NCBI GenBank assembly: GCA_009781535.1
Contig: WQXX01000006.1
Span: 1 to 22,098 of the forward strand
Length of the DNA stretch: 22,098 nt
Direction of reading: 5' to 3'
From: Coriobacteriia bacterium
Lineage (GTDB): Bacteria > Actinomycetota > Coriobacteriia > Coriobacteriales > UBA8131
In this document: positions 5,883-13,789 of the stretch, piece by piece
How the letters are laid out: each line of letters begins with the position of its first letter
Numbering within the stretch: the stretch's first letter is position 1
Translations under genes and position numbers: made by a program
Notes under the pieces: generated by a model
What the model was told of the DNA's origin: nothing
Seen by the model: only the letters and a program-made list of their open reading frames with translations
Database searches by the model: none

Positions 5883-5908
5883 GAGCATGGTGGGAGGAGC
5901 ATGGTGGG
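5883..5908 (+). repeat. Short tandem repeat in the adhesin leader
   Basis: GAGCATGGTGGG occurs twice with a 14-base period (5883-5894, 5897-5908). The rest of the leader (5909-6092) is AT-rich and holds no clear gene, terminator or known riboswitch. Confidence 0.6.
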
Positions 5909-6103
5909 CTCCGCAATCAAACAAAAGTGGCCCAAAAAGTCAAAATTGGATGAAAATTTGTGTTCGAGGTGGCAATTAAGGGGTTGTTTACCGATAACGC
6001 ATTTGATTGGTCAGGATACCCATTCCAGCTACACTTCAACGGTTCAAGCCAATAATTGAGGGCGACGGTCCACAACATAATTCCGTCTAAACCGGAGGTT
6101 CCA

Positions 6104-9100
6104 ATGAAGACTGCGACAGCCACATTCTCGCAAAGACTACTGTGTGTGCTCTTGATACTGGTGCTCTGTATCCCCTTCCTACCCACCCCAAAAGCGGGCG
6201 CAGATGATCTGGACCCGCTTGCCACATACTGGTACCCCTGGCATGGTACTTCGATGACCCCTTTCTCGGTCAGTGATGGTAGCACTATCATAGGAACATT
6301 CTGCGTGGCGCTTCATTTAGGTTTCCGCGGAGTGTATAGTTTTAATCGCGTAGATAACCCAGGCGATAATGAAGATGAGATAACAAAATTAATCGGTATC
6401 GATGCCCAGACTCTGGCAGAGATTCGCCACGCGATAGCCGAGATGCGTACACTATATATAGACGCCGGGACGCTTTCCCTTGAGCAAGTGCAACGGAACA
6501 CCCTTCCGGACACGATAGCAGCAAAGCGCTCAGTCGGCCCGCCATTGACACAGAACCTCATCTGGTACCGGCAGTACCTGTACAATCCGGATTTCTTTAA
6601 AAATCCGCTGCCTGAGCCTGGGTATGTCCCATTCACCTCTGCAGAACAGAACTATTATTACGATGGTGGTCTCACATTTGGCGACAGGATCGACATCGTA
6701 TTGGTGGGACCGGCAGATAACACACCAAATGAACACGGATATATCGGGCCCTATTCGATTGAGTATCAAGCTGTCAGCGGCAATGCAGCGACGCTTATCG
6801 CCATTAACAATAACGGTATAGACAACGATATCCTTCCTCTATTCTCGCCGGGCGCCCAGGGTCTTGCAACGTACTCCGCAATGCAAGACGGTAGCGGCTC
6901 CAGCCTTCAAAGTATCCCCATGTATACAGAGTTCTGGGTAAAACCCTTGCTTCCTGGCGGATCCTCTGTAAAGCTTTACCCGAAGCAGGACATAATACTG
7001 GGGATTCAATACGAATCAATTTTCTATATAGAAGACATTCAGACCCAGTACAACCTGGTCTTCGATTACTTTGAGGATTTAGATGTTTATGTTGGAGATA
7101 GAGAAGCTGGCCTCAGCAAGACCGTAAGCCTATTTGATGACACCATCCTCGGTGAGCAATCCAAGTATCTTGAGCTTGATGAGAACGACAAAGCGCTTTT
7201 CAGTATGTCTGTTACGAACAATTCTGATCTTTGGCCTGTGGATTATCTTTTTGTAGACACTGGTTGGCCGGACACGGGTACAGTGAGACGGATATACACC
7301 GCTGCCCAGTTGGCGAATATCACAGCTGAAGAAGATATCGAATGGCGCGTCATGAACAATATCGACCTGAGGAGCTACTGTGAGGCTTTCGACTGGCCGA
7401 CTCTCACACTTGGGGAAGGGTCCACCATCAATGGGCAAGGTTTCACAATCAGTGGCCTTGATATCCGGCGTCATGTAAGCGTGATAACTCCCGATGTAAA
7501 CAGTATGAGTCTTATTGCTGTGAATAACGGGACCATAGAAAACCTGGTTATCACAGACTTCAGTATCGTTGGTGCTTCCAATGATGCATTCACGACGCTT
7601 TCCGGCAATACAATTGGCGCGGTAGCCGCAAGAAACTACGGGACCATACAAGACCTCTACGTTTCGGACATCTATATTAACGGCTTATCATATTTTGGCG
7701 GCATAGTAGGCAGAAACTACGGGGAGATCACAAACATCATCATGGAGGATATCACCATTGGTTTGGGTCATACCGGTTCAGGGACGAATATGATGCCTTC
7801 CGGCGACACTGTCGGCGGTGTAGCAGGCTGGAGTCAAGGAGAAATCAGCAACGTAACTCTCAATGGAGTCCAATTCGTGTACAACGGGATGCAAGGCAGC
7901 ACCACTGTCCTAAACCTCGGCGGTATGATCGGTTATAACGATGGAACCATGGAAAACCTTCTCCTGGATGGTTTTATGTTTGATAATTCCACGTTGCCCC
8001 GTTTCAGCGCGTTGGGTGTAGGTGGAATAGCCGGACGAAATTATACTGCTGGAGTCATACGAGAGGCTTTTGTAACTGACATATACTTCAATCCTGGAAA
8101 TAACGTTGTCCAAGTCGATTTCGGTGGAGTAGCGGGGTGGAATGGCGGGCTTATATGTAACGCTTCAGTGGAAATCACCAGTATCACTGCAGTTAAAGTC
8201 GGTGGGATAGCGGATACAAACTCGAACAACGGAGTCGTACGTGATGTCTATGTAACCAAGCATCCGTCCTCTACAGGCGCTACTATCACCGTAAGTGGGT
8301 CTGCCGGTGGGATAATCGATGGTAACACCGGTAGCCTTACTAATGCCCTTGTCGAAGACCTCACGATACACGCATTAGGCTCCGGAGATTTTGTCATAGG
8401 CGGAATCTCCGCATCGCAATACAATAATACAGCTGGTACTGAGTTTCACGACAACGAGGTACGGAATCTCACTGTCATCCTCGAAGTTCTGCAAGTACCG
8501 ACAACAGGCAGCACCGGTTTCTTAATCGGTGGCATTGTCGGTCAAAATGGCAGCCAGTCAGCCTTATACAATCTTAATGTCGACGGGTTCACCTTCATCG
8601 AACGTTTGCCGCAGCGCACAACCGTACAGGTGAGCCATATCGACGATACCGGTTCAAGGCTCGGCATTTTGGAGCTTGGTGGTGTCCTCGGAAGGAATGC
8701 CGCCAGCACGACCATAAGCGAGTGCTCGGTAGATGGGTTTACTGCCAAGGTCGAGACCTACGGCTACCAGCCTATCATCGGAGGGATTCTTGGCTTTTGT
8801 GGGGGCAGCATTTCTAGCGGTTATCGAGTGACCATCTCGAACTGTCAGGTCACAGATACCCATCTTTTAGGAAGCGGAATGGTCGGGGGCATTTTGGGCT
8901 CGACAACGTGGCGGGCTAGTTCATCGGCATATATGCGAATCGAGAATTGTTCAGTCACCAGCACCACGCTGCAAAGCAACATCTATGCGAATACATCAGC
9001 GGTAAATGCAAACCAGTGCGAAGTCCGCTCATACGTAGAGCTTGCTACGACTTCGAGTGTTCCTACAAGCATAGGTGGTATCGCAGGACATGTTTACGGG

Positions 9101-11344
9101 CAGAACTTCGATAGTTATATCGACCAGTGTTACGCCGATGTGACGATAATCCAGAATGTACCGTCCAGAACCACAGGTGGTATTGTTGGAATGGTTGGAT
9201 CGAATGCTGTAGCTGTAACCAACTGCTATTCGACAGGTAGCATCACCCAGGCGGTATTGCCTCGGATCGCCCAAGGTATACCAGGTGCGACTGAATATAC
9301 TTCATATACATGGGGTATTGGAGGTATGGGGGGTACCGAGAGCGCAACCTCGAATCCACCTACGCGCAACAACATATCTACCATGACCATCAATGCAACC
9401 ACCGAAGTCGTGGCTGGTATTGGAGGCGGACACAACACCTACGTTATTGAGGATATTGCTTCATGTATTACGGCAAACCCGGTGATCCATACGAGCAATA
9501 CCCGTTTCTTTGGCACTACCAATGATTATTTCAGGAGGGTGAGCACGAATCCCAGCATAACCGCGGGCGCGACTGCTACGAGGAACTACCTGCGCCATCT
9601 TGACACTATGGTCTTTACGCGCGGGACAGGCGCCACACCTCCTTTGGACAACCAAATGACGCTGACCGGGCGGGATGGCCTTGCCACCAGCATCGCGGAT
9701 CTGCAAAGCGCGGATCCAGGAGTCTATGAGGAGATTTACTTCGGCTGGGATTTCGACGACGTCTGGAACGCACCGACGGGGACAGCCTATCCGACCCTTC
9801 AGAACACCGGCATCACCGGGGCGGTAGGCATCATAGGCTCTGTGGGATACACGGACATCGACGCCCTGGGCGCTGGTACCGATACCATACCGATCATCAC
9901 GGCACATGATGATGACGGCGCCATCTGGGCATATGGAGCAAGAACAAGGTACGTTAAAGACGTCTACTATACGAATGGCGATGTGGTAGGCCGCCAGCTG
10001 TGTACCTGCGAGCTGCTGGAATTCAATGGTACCGCATTCGTTCCGCTGCATGACCATGATACCTCCCATGCGGATGGCGCGGACAAGGTACGGCTTGTCG
10101 TCTTAGATGCAGGTGTGGAGGACCCGGCGGATTCAGGCGAGTTCATCTACCAGTCTTTTCATTTCTACTACATCACCGATACCCTTGAGGCAGGCAACTA
10201 CCGAAATGAGCTCATACTGATTGATGAGGACAGAGATGAGGCAGAAGTCATCGTCAAAGAAGAGGGCGATAATGACACGTTTTTTGTGGATGTCGTCAAA
10301 TTTGCAGAAGATCCCCGCTTCTTATTGGGAGGTGCGGAATTCACGCTGTATGAGTATGCAGACCCCGGATGGAGTGGCGCTTTGAGTGTCGTCACGACCA
10401 TCACACCCAACACGGGCACACCATTTGAGCTCACCTCACCAGGTTATTACGCTTTGTATGAGAGCGTGGTTCCTGCGAACCACTCAAGTGATGGCGTCTA
10501 CTACAACTTCTGCTTTACAGGCAACACCATCACTCTTGATCCTGCCCAAATCTTGGGTACCGGGAACTTCGAGTGGCAGATAGGCGAGGACAGCTACACA
10601 CTCATCTTGTCATGCGGCAACGTACCCGATGAGTTCAAACCCAGAGGCGTGGGCTTTACCTTAGGCGGCACCAAGGTGGTCGCCGAGCTTGACGCACTGC
10701 TTGCAGAGCTTGGTATCGACGGTTTTGAAGAAATCACTTTTACCTTCGAGCTTACCCAGATAGACCGTACAGGCAACTTCCTTAAGGATGGCAATGGCAT
10801 ACCCATACCCAGGGACAGCCCTGCGATCATCTCACGCGATGCCACAGTCACCGCTACAGACCCGGGCAGCTACGGCTTTCTGTTCGATGAGATCGAAGGG
10901 CTTCTTGCAGGGGAGTACTACTTCCTGATAGTGGAAGGCGTATGTTACAAAACCAGCGATGGCACCGCTGATGCGAGGTGGATACTTGACGAGACGCGCT
11001 ACTTCATCCGTGTGACCGTGGATGAGGTTACAGAGCAAGACGCCATCTCCTTTGTCGTCTCATCCATCAAACAGGCAGACCTGGACAAGCTCATATGGGG
11101 TGATGATGACTGGATCAACTTCGATGACATCGCTATAGATTATGACGCCATCGAGCACGCAAGCGTGTTGTTCACGAACACCTATAATGAAGTCCCCGAC
11201 CCGTTTAGAGAGACCCCTGCCACAGGGGATAAAACACCTGTCTACCTGATCGTAGTGATCATTACCGCTATGCTGGCTGGTGGAGCTATCATCTGGGTAG
11301 GTGTAAGGAAGCGTCAAGGCAAAGGCAGGGCAAAGATAAGTTGA
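6104..11344 (+). CDS. Large cell-wall-anchored adhesin with GLUG repeats and pilin-type domains
   Basis: A 1746-residue secreted surface protein. Residues 1-34 form a Sec signal peptide (charged start, hydrophobic CVLLILVLCIPFLP core, likely cleavage after AGA). A region to about 460 precedes many GLUG-like motifs (about 470-1120) of the form GGIVGRNYGEI, GGVAGWSQGEI and GGMIGYNDGTM, usual in beta-helical adhesins. A SpaA/Cna-like domain starts near 1390 (VDVVKFAEDPRFLLGGAEFTLYE). A pilin isopeptide-linkage (FctA/Spy0128-like) domain spans about 1520-1700 (ITFTFELTQIDRTGN to FTNTYNEV). The end is a sorting signal: TPATG at 1704-1708, a hydrophobic span, then RKRQGKGR. Threonine replaces the usual leucine of LPXTG. 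The ATG at 6104 follows CGGAGG; an upstream in-frame start at 6056 would put 16 residues before the signal peptide. The specific ligand cannot be told. No sortase gene is in the window. Confidence 0.93.
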   Translation: MKTATATFSQRLLCVLLILVLCIPFLPTPKAGADDLDPLATYWYPWHGTSMTPFSVSDGSTIIGTFCVALHLGFRGVYSFNRVDNPGDNEDEITKLIGIDAQTLAEIRHAIAEMRTLYIDAGTLSLEQVQRNTLPDTIAAKRSVGPPLTQNLIWYRQYLYNPDFFKNPLPEPGYVPFTSAEQNYYYDGGLTFGDRIDIVLVGPADNTPNEHGYIGPYSIEYQAVSGNAATLIAINNNGIDNDILPLFSPGAQGLATYSAMQDGSGSSLQSIPMYTEFWVKPLLPGGSSVKLYPKQDIILGIQYESIFYIEDIQTQYNLVFDYFEDLDVYVGDREAGLSKTVSLFDDTILGEQSKYLELDENDKALFSMSVTNNSDLWPVDYLFVDTGWPDTGTVRRIYTAAQLANITAEEDIEWRVMNNIDLRSYCEAFDWPTLTLGEGSTINGQGFTISGLDIRRHVSVITPDVNSMSLIAVNNGTIENLVITDFSIVGASNDAFTTLSGNTIGAVAARNYGTIQDLYVSDIYINGLSYFGGIVGRNYGEITNIIMEDITIGLGHTGSGTNMMPSGDTVGGVAGWSQGEISNVTLNGVQFVYNGMQGSTTVLNLGGMIGYNDGTMENLLLDGFMFDNSTLPRFSALGVGGIAGRNYTAGVIREAFVTDIYFNPGNNVVQVDFGGVAGWNGGLICNASVEITSITAVKVGGIADTNSNNGVVRDVYVTKHPSSTGATITVSGSAGGIIDGNTGSLTNALVEDLTIHALGSGDFVIGGISASQYNNTAGTEFHDNEVRNLTVILEVLQVPTTGSTGFLIGGIVGQNGSQSALYNLNVDGFTFIERLPQRTTVQVSHIDDTGSRLGILELGGVLGRNAASTTISECSVDGFTAKVETYGYQPIIGGILGFCGGSISSGYRVTISNCQVTDTHLLGSGMVGGILGSTTWRASSSAYMRIENCSVTSTTLQSNIYANTSAVNANQCEVRSYVELATTSSVPTSIGGIAGHVYGQNFDSYIDQCYADVTIIQNVPSRTTGGIVGMVGSNAVAVTNCYSTGSITQAVLPRIAQGIPGATEYTSYTWGIGGMGGTESATSNPPTRNNISTMTINATTEVVAGIGGGHNTYVIEDIASCITANPVIHTSNTRFFGTTNDYFRRVSTNPSITAGATATRNYLRHLDTMVFTRGTGATPPLDNQMTLTGRDGLATSIADLQSADPGVYEEIYFGWDFDDVWNAPTGTAYPTLQNTGITGAVGIIGSVGYTDIDALGAGTDTIPIITAHDDDGAIWAYGARTRYVKDVYYTNGDVVGRQLCTCELLEFNGTAFVPLHDHDTSHADGADKVRLVVLDAGVEDPADSGEFIYQSFHFYYITDTLEAGNYRNELILIDEDRDEAEVIVKEEGDNDTFFVDVVKFAEDPRFLLGGAEFTLYEYADPGWSGALSVVTTITPNTGTPFELTSPGYYALYESVVPANHSSDGVYYNFCFTGNTITLDPAQILGTGNFEWQIGEDSYTLILSCGNVPDEFKPRGVGFTLGGTKVVAELDALLAELGIDGFEEITFTFELTQIDRTGNFLKDGNGIPIPRDSPAIISRDATVTATDPGSYGFLFDEIEGLLAGEYYFLIVEGVCYKTSDGTADARWILDETRYFIRVTVDEVTEQDAISFVVSSIKQADLDKLIWGDDDWINFDDIAIDYDAIEHASVLFTNTYNEVPDPFRETPATGDKTPVYLIVVIITAMLAGGAIIWVGVRKRQGKGRAKIS

Positions 11345-11382
11345 TTGCCAACAGCAGGGCAAAGATAGGTTGATTACCAGCG
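11325..11382 (+). repeat. 29-bp tandem duplication across the adhesin stop codon
   Basis: GCAGGGCAAAGATA occurs at 11325-11338 and at 11354-11367, and the sequence downstream of each (AGTTGATTGCCA versus GGTTGATTACCA) also matches. The first copy contains the stop codon, so the duplication lies half in the gene and half beyond it. Confidence 0.75.
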
Positions 11383-11443
11383 GCAGCGCAAACCGGCAAT
11401 GCCGATGGCAATCAAGCGGCAAAAACTTGTCACGGTCGAAAAC

Positions 11444-11472
11444 TTGACGATGCAGCCGAGATGCGTCACAAT
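11444..11472 (+). promoter_or_regulatory. Candidate promoter for rplJ-rplL
   Basis: TTGACG (11444-11449, five of six) and CACAAT (11467-11472, four of six) are separated by 17 bases. The start near 11479 would include the full L10 leader. A 7-bp hairpin TGCGTCA-CAA-TGACGCA (11462-11478) overlaps the -10 and could instead end adhesin transcription or bind a regulator. Confidence 0.5.
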
Positions 11473-11494
11473 GACGCAGTTCGATTAAATACAT

Positions 11495-11590
11495 ACTTGC
11501 TACCTGAGACAGCCGGTGCTTGTGTAAGCGTAATGAAACCAGATGGTTTCGCCTGCCGAGGTGGTCGATTAAGGGATATTCCGCTTCCCG
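11495..11590 (+). ncRNA. Ribosomal protein L10 leader
   Basis: The segment contains the hallmark GAGACAGCCGGTG (11506-11518) and GCCTGCCGAGGT (11551-11562) blocks of the L10 leader. Between them are hairpins GCTT-GTGT-AAGC (11518-11529) and GAAACC-AGAT-GGTTTC (11535-11550). In this family the L10(L12) complex binds the leader and represses its own mRNA. It sits immediately upstream of an attenuator and rplJ. Assignment is by remembered consensus, not by covariance search. Confidence 0.85.
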
Positions 11591-11623
11591 ACGACCTTCA
11601 CTCCTGGTAGCGAAGGTCGTTTT
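11591..11623 (+). terminator. Attenuator terminator ahead of rplJ
   Basis: ACGACCTTC (11591-11599) and GAAGGTCGT (11612-11620) form a perfect 9-bp stem followed by four T residues (11620-11623). Its 5' arm can instead pair with AGGTGGTCG at 11559-11567 (eight of nine), and its loop GGTAGC (11606-11611) is complementary to GCTACC at 11499-11504. Both are upstream leader sequences, so competing structures are likely. Confidence 0.85.
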
Positions 11624-11641
11624 GCGTAAAGGAGGTGTTAT

Positions 11642-12160
11642 ATGCCAAATGCAGAAAAAGTAAAGATACTTGCCCAGGTTACGAAGGATCTTGCAGATGC
11701 CGATGCGGTGTGGGTTATGGATTACCGCGGTATGACTGTCAAGCAGGAAGAGCAACTACGTAAGCTTGTCCGTACAAATAATGCATCGTTTAAGGTCTAC
11801 AAGAACTCGTTTACCGAGCGGGCCCTTCGCGATCTTGATATGCCTTCAATGAATGCCATTCTTTCGGGTCCTTCAGGATTCGTGTTCGTGTTTGGAGATC
11901 CGGTCGCTTCAGCCAAAGCAATCAAAGGTTTCATCAAAGAGCAGAAGAAATTCGAGATTAAAGGCGGCTTGCTTAATGGAACCGTTGTGACGGCCGATCA
12001 GGTCAAAGCCGTTGCAGATCTACCTTCGCGCGAGGAGCTTCTTGCCAGACTGTTGGGTACGATGGCGAACCCAATGAGCAGTCTCGTACGTGTACTCAAT
12101 GGGCCAGCTGAGAAATTTGTAAGAACCCTGCAGGCGATTATCGACGACAAGGCTGCCTAG
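11642..12160 (+). CDS. rplJ: 50S ribosomal protein L10
   Basis: Stalk protein that anchors L7/L12 dimers to the ribosome and, with them, represses its own operon. The 172 residues are typical in length. The N-terminal RNA-binding domain shows VWVMDYRGMTVKQEEQLRKLVR, KVYKNSFTERAL and GPSGFVFVFGDP, then the KFEIKGGLLNG segment. The C-terminal helix (LNGPAEKFVRTLQAI) binds L7/L12. The start follows AAAGGAGG and an L10 leader with attenuator, so feedback control is expected. It is displaced from rplA by about 7 kb of accessory DNA but stays next to rplL. Confidence 0.98.
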   Translation: MPNAEKVKILAQVTKDLADADAVWVMDYRGMTVKQEEQLRKLVRTNNASFKVYKNSFTERALRDLDMPSMNAILSGPSGFVFVFGDPVASAKAIKGFIKEQKKFEIKGGLLNGTVVTADQVKAVADLPSREELLARLLGTMANPMSSLVRVLNGPAEKFVRTLQAIIDDKAA

Positions 12161-12209
12161 AACGACAAACAACAACAAAACTCAAATCGTAACTATGAAA
12201 GGAAATACA

Positions 12210-12584
12210 ATGACTGTTTCAAGAAGTGAGATCATCGAGGCTCTGAAGGTTATGCCTGCACTCGAGCTCAGCGAGCTCGTCAAGGAGCTTGAGGAAGTAT
12301 TTGGCGTCTCTGCCGCCGCACCGGTCTTTGCCGCCGCCCCTGGCGCTGCCGTCGTCGAAGAGGTCGAGGAGAAGACCAGCTTTGACGTCATGCTCGAAGG
12401 TTATGGCGACAACAAGATCAGCGTCATCAAAGCCGTTCGCGAGCTTACCGGTCTGGGCCTGAAAGAGGCCAAGGATGCGGTTGAGGCTGCTCCCAAGGCA
12501 ATCCTTGAAGGTGTTGATAAGGCCAAGGCTGAGGAAGCCAAGCGCAAACTTACTGACGCCGGCGCTGCTGCAACCATCAAATAA
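12210..12584 (+). CDS. rplL: 50S ribosomal protein L7/L12
   Basis: The multicopy stalk protein that recruits and stimulates translational GTPases. The 124 residues show the N-terminal dimerisation and L10-binding region (IIEALKVMPALELSELVKELEEVFGV), an Ala-rich flexible hinge, and the globular C-terminal domain (TSFDVMLEGYG, then KISVIKAVRELTGLGLKEAK and AKAEEAKRKLTDAGA). The ATG at 12210 is preferred over an in-frame ATG at 12195, because AAAGGA (12198-12203) would serve as its Shine-Dalgarno sequence. The 49-base gap after rplJ is A/C-rich and unstructured, which suits its higher translation rate. Three hairpins follow. Confidence 0.98.
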   Translation: MTVSRSEIIEALKVMPALELSELVKELEEVFGVSAAAPVFAAAPGAAVVEEVEEKTSFDVMLEGYGDNKISVIKAVRELTGLGLKEAKDAVEAAPKAILEGVDKAKAEEAKRKLTDAGAAATIK

Positions 12585-12600
12585 ATACCGCTTTGGTTTA

Positions 12601-12634
12601 CCGATAAAGAAGGGTGTAGCCCGGCTTTTATCGG
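12601..12634 (+). terminator. Hairpin 1 after rplL
   Basis: CCGATAAA (12601-12608) pairs with TTTATCGG (12627-12634), with a nested GGG/CCC pair around TGTAG. It is the first of three hairpins. No strong T-run follows. Confidence 0.5.
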
Positions 12635-12654
12635 CACAAGGTTTAGATGCATAT

Positions 12655-12682
12655 CGTGCTGCACCGCAAGCGGTGCAGCACG
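12655..12682. terminator. Hairpin 2 after rplL
   Basis: CGTGCTGCACCG (12655-12666) and CGGTGCAGCACG (12671-12682) form a perfect 12-bp stem with a CAAG loop. It lacks a T-run and sits between two other stems. Confidence 0.55.
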
Positions 12683-12686
12683 TAAG

Positions 12687-12723
12687 AGCGCGGGGGCTCT
12701 GCGAAACGCAGAGCCCCCGCGCT
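12687..12723. terminator. Strong bidirectional hairpin between rplL and amrS
   Basis: A perfect 17-bp, very GC-rich stem (arm AGCGCGGGGGCTCTGCG at 12687-12703, complement at 12707-12723) has an AAA loop and is followed by TTATT. It lies between convergent genes and probably ends transcripts from both sides. Confidence 0.75.
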
Positions 12724-12760
12724 TATTCAGCGTCCTGAATCCAGGAATCACCAAGCAGTA

Positions 12761-13789
12761 TCAGACGTTGCCGATAAGGACGCGGTTCAGGTGCAAGCGG
12801 GCAAGCTCAGCCGCTCGACGCAGGGTAGCAACGGGGGTAGGCGCACGGTCGCGCATCCGATGCTGAGGAAAGAAACGTGTCAAGTGCAGAGGAATATCTC
12901 TGTCGATGGAGGCAAGCCAAGCTGCCAGTGCCTCAATCTCTTCGGGAGAGTCATTCAGGCCAGGGATGACAAGCGTCGTTACCTCGACATGGATGCGCGC
13001 AGCAGCTGATGCTATGTTGCGCTTGACGGTTGCAAGTCCTGATGGTGCTCTAACCAGGTCATAAAAGTCTTGAGTAAAACCCTTCAGGTCGATGTTAGCG
13101 GCGTCAAGCAGGCCCAGAAGCTCGCTCCAAGGTTCGTCGTTGAGATACCCATTGGTAACAGCGACGTTGAGCATTCCTGCCTCATGTATGCGCCGTGCGC
13201 AATCACGCACGAACTCGAAGTTGATAAGCGGCTCGTTATACGTGTACGCGAGGCCGATGTTGCCTCGTTTCCGCTCAAGAAGTGCACGTGATACGAGTTC
13301 TTTGATGATGGGGGATTCCTCTGATTTGACAGGGGGTGTGACAGGGGCAGGCGGTGTGACAGGGGGACGGTCTGGTTTGTCACATGTCACATGTGACAAA
13401 CCAGACCGTCCCCCTGTCACACCGCCTGCCCCTGTCACTGCCCTTGCCACACTGTTTCTTGTCTCATCAACCCAGCCATGCGCAATCGAGCTGTTCTGAC
13501 AGAATGGGCAGTCAAGGTTGCAGCCCCACGAACCCAAGCTCAGAATCATCGAACCAGGGTGGAAGAACGCCAGCGGCTTTTTCTCGATGGGGTCAAGCGC
13601 CAGTGAGCTGATGCGTCCGTACTGCTCGGGAACCACAACGCCGGCACGCACGGTGCGAGTGCCACACACTCCTCGATGGCCCTGGGCTATATGACAGTTG
13701 TGCGGGCACAAAGAGCAGACAGCCTTCGTTGAGCGGCTCACAGCAGTGCTTTCTGCATCAAATACGCCGTCAGATTCCAGGTTACTCAT
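12761..13789 (-). CDS. amrS: AmmeMemoRadiSam radical SAM protein with in-frame palindromic insertion
   Basis: A radical SAM enzyme of the cluster shared with AMMECR1- and Memo/LigB-type proteins; its substrate is unknown. Its 342 residues include an N-terminal cysteine set CSLCPHNC plus C42, the 4Fe-4S motif CNLDCPFC (C90, C94, C97), then IGLAYTYNEPLINFEFV, NVAVTNGYLNDEPW, IDLKGF and HVEVTTLVIPGLND, all family hallmarks. It ends at VLIGNV, without the C-terminal cysteine tail of some homologues. Residues 118-151 come from a perfect 101-bp palindrome absent from the family, read through between the cluster motif and the YTYNEP block. The ATG at 13789 overlaps the amrA stop by eight bases, after GAGG. 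A longer upstream frame (to 13927) lies inside amrA and lacks family similarity. Whether the enzyme remains active is open. Confidence 0.92.
   Translation of the reverse strand: MSNLESDGVFDAESTAVSRSTKAVCSLCPHNCHIAQGHRGVCGTRTVRAGVVVPEQYGRISSLALDPIEKKPLAFFHPGSMILSLGSWGCNLDCPFCQNSSIAHGWVDETRNSVARAVTGAGGVTGGRSGLSHVTCDKPDRPPVTPPAPVTPPVKSEESPIIKELVSRALLERKRGNIGLAYTYNEPLINFEFVRDCARRIHEAGMLNVAVTNGYLNDEPWSELLGLLDAANIDLKGFTQDFYDLVRAPSGLATVKRNIASAAARIHVEVTTLVIPGLNDSPEEIEALAAWLASIDRDIPLHLTRFFPQHRMRDRAPTPVATLRRAAELARLHLNRVLIGNV
13338..13438. repeat. Perfect 101-bp palindrome inside amrS
   Basis: Arms of 50 bases (13338-13387 and 13389-13438) are exactly complementary around a single central base at 13388. 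Each arm carries GTGACAGGGG and GTGACAGGGGGACGG motifs, and the centre reads GTCACATGTCACATGTGAC. On the minus strand it is open and encodes a Val/Thr/Pro/Gly-rich peptide without a stop codon. It resembles the dispersed REP/RAYT-type palindromes of Coriobacteriia and Firmicutes as I remember them. No transposase is nearby. Confidence 0.95.

Noticed and set aside
6056..6103. Upstream start for the adhesin
   Set aside because: The 16 extra residues would precede the signal peptide, and the CGGAGG site serves the ATG at 6104.
13092..13499. Plus-strand open frame crossing the palindrome
   Set aside because: It is the reverse of the conserved amrS gene and stays open only because of the palindrome and codon bias.
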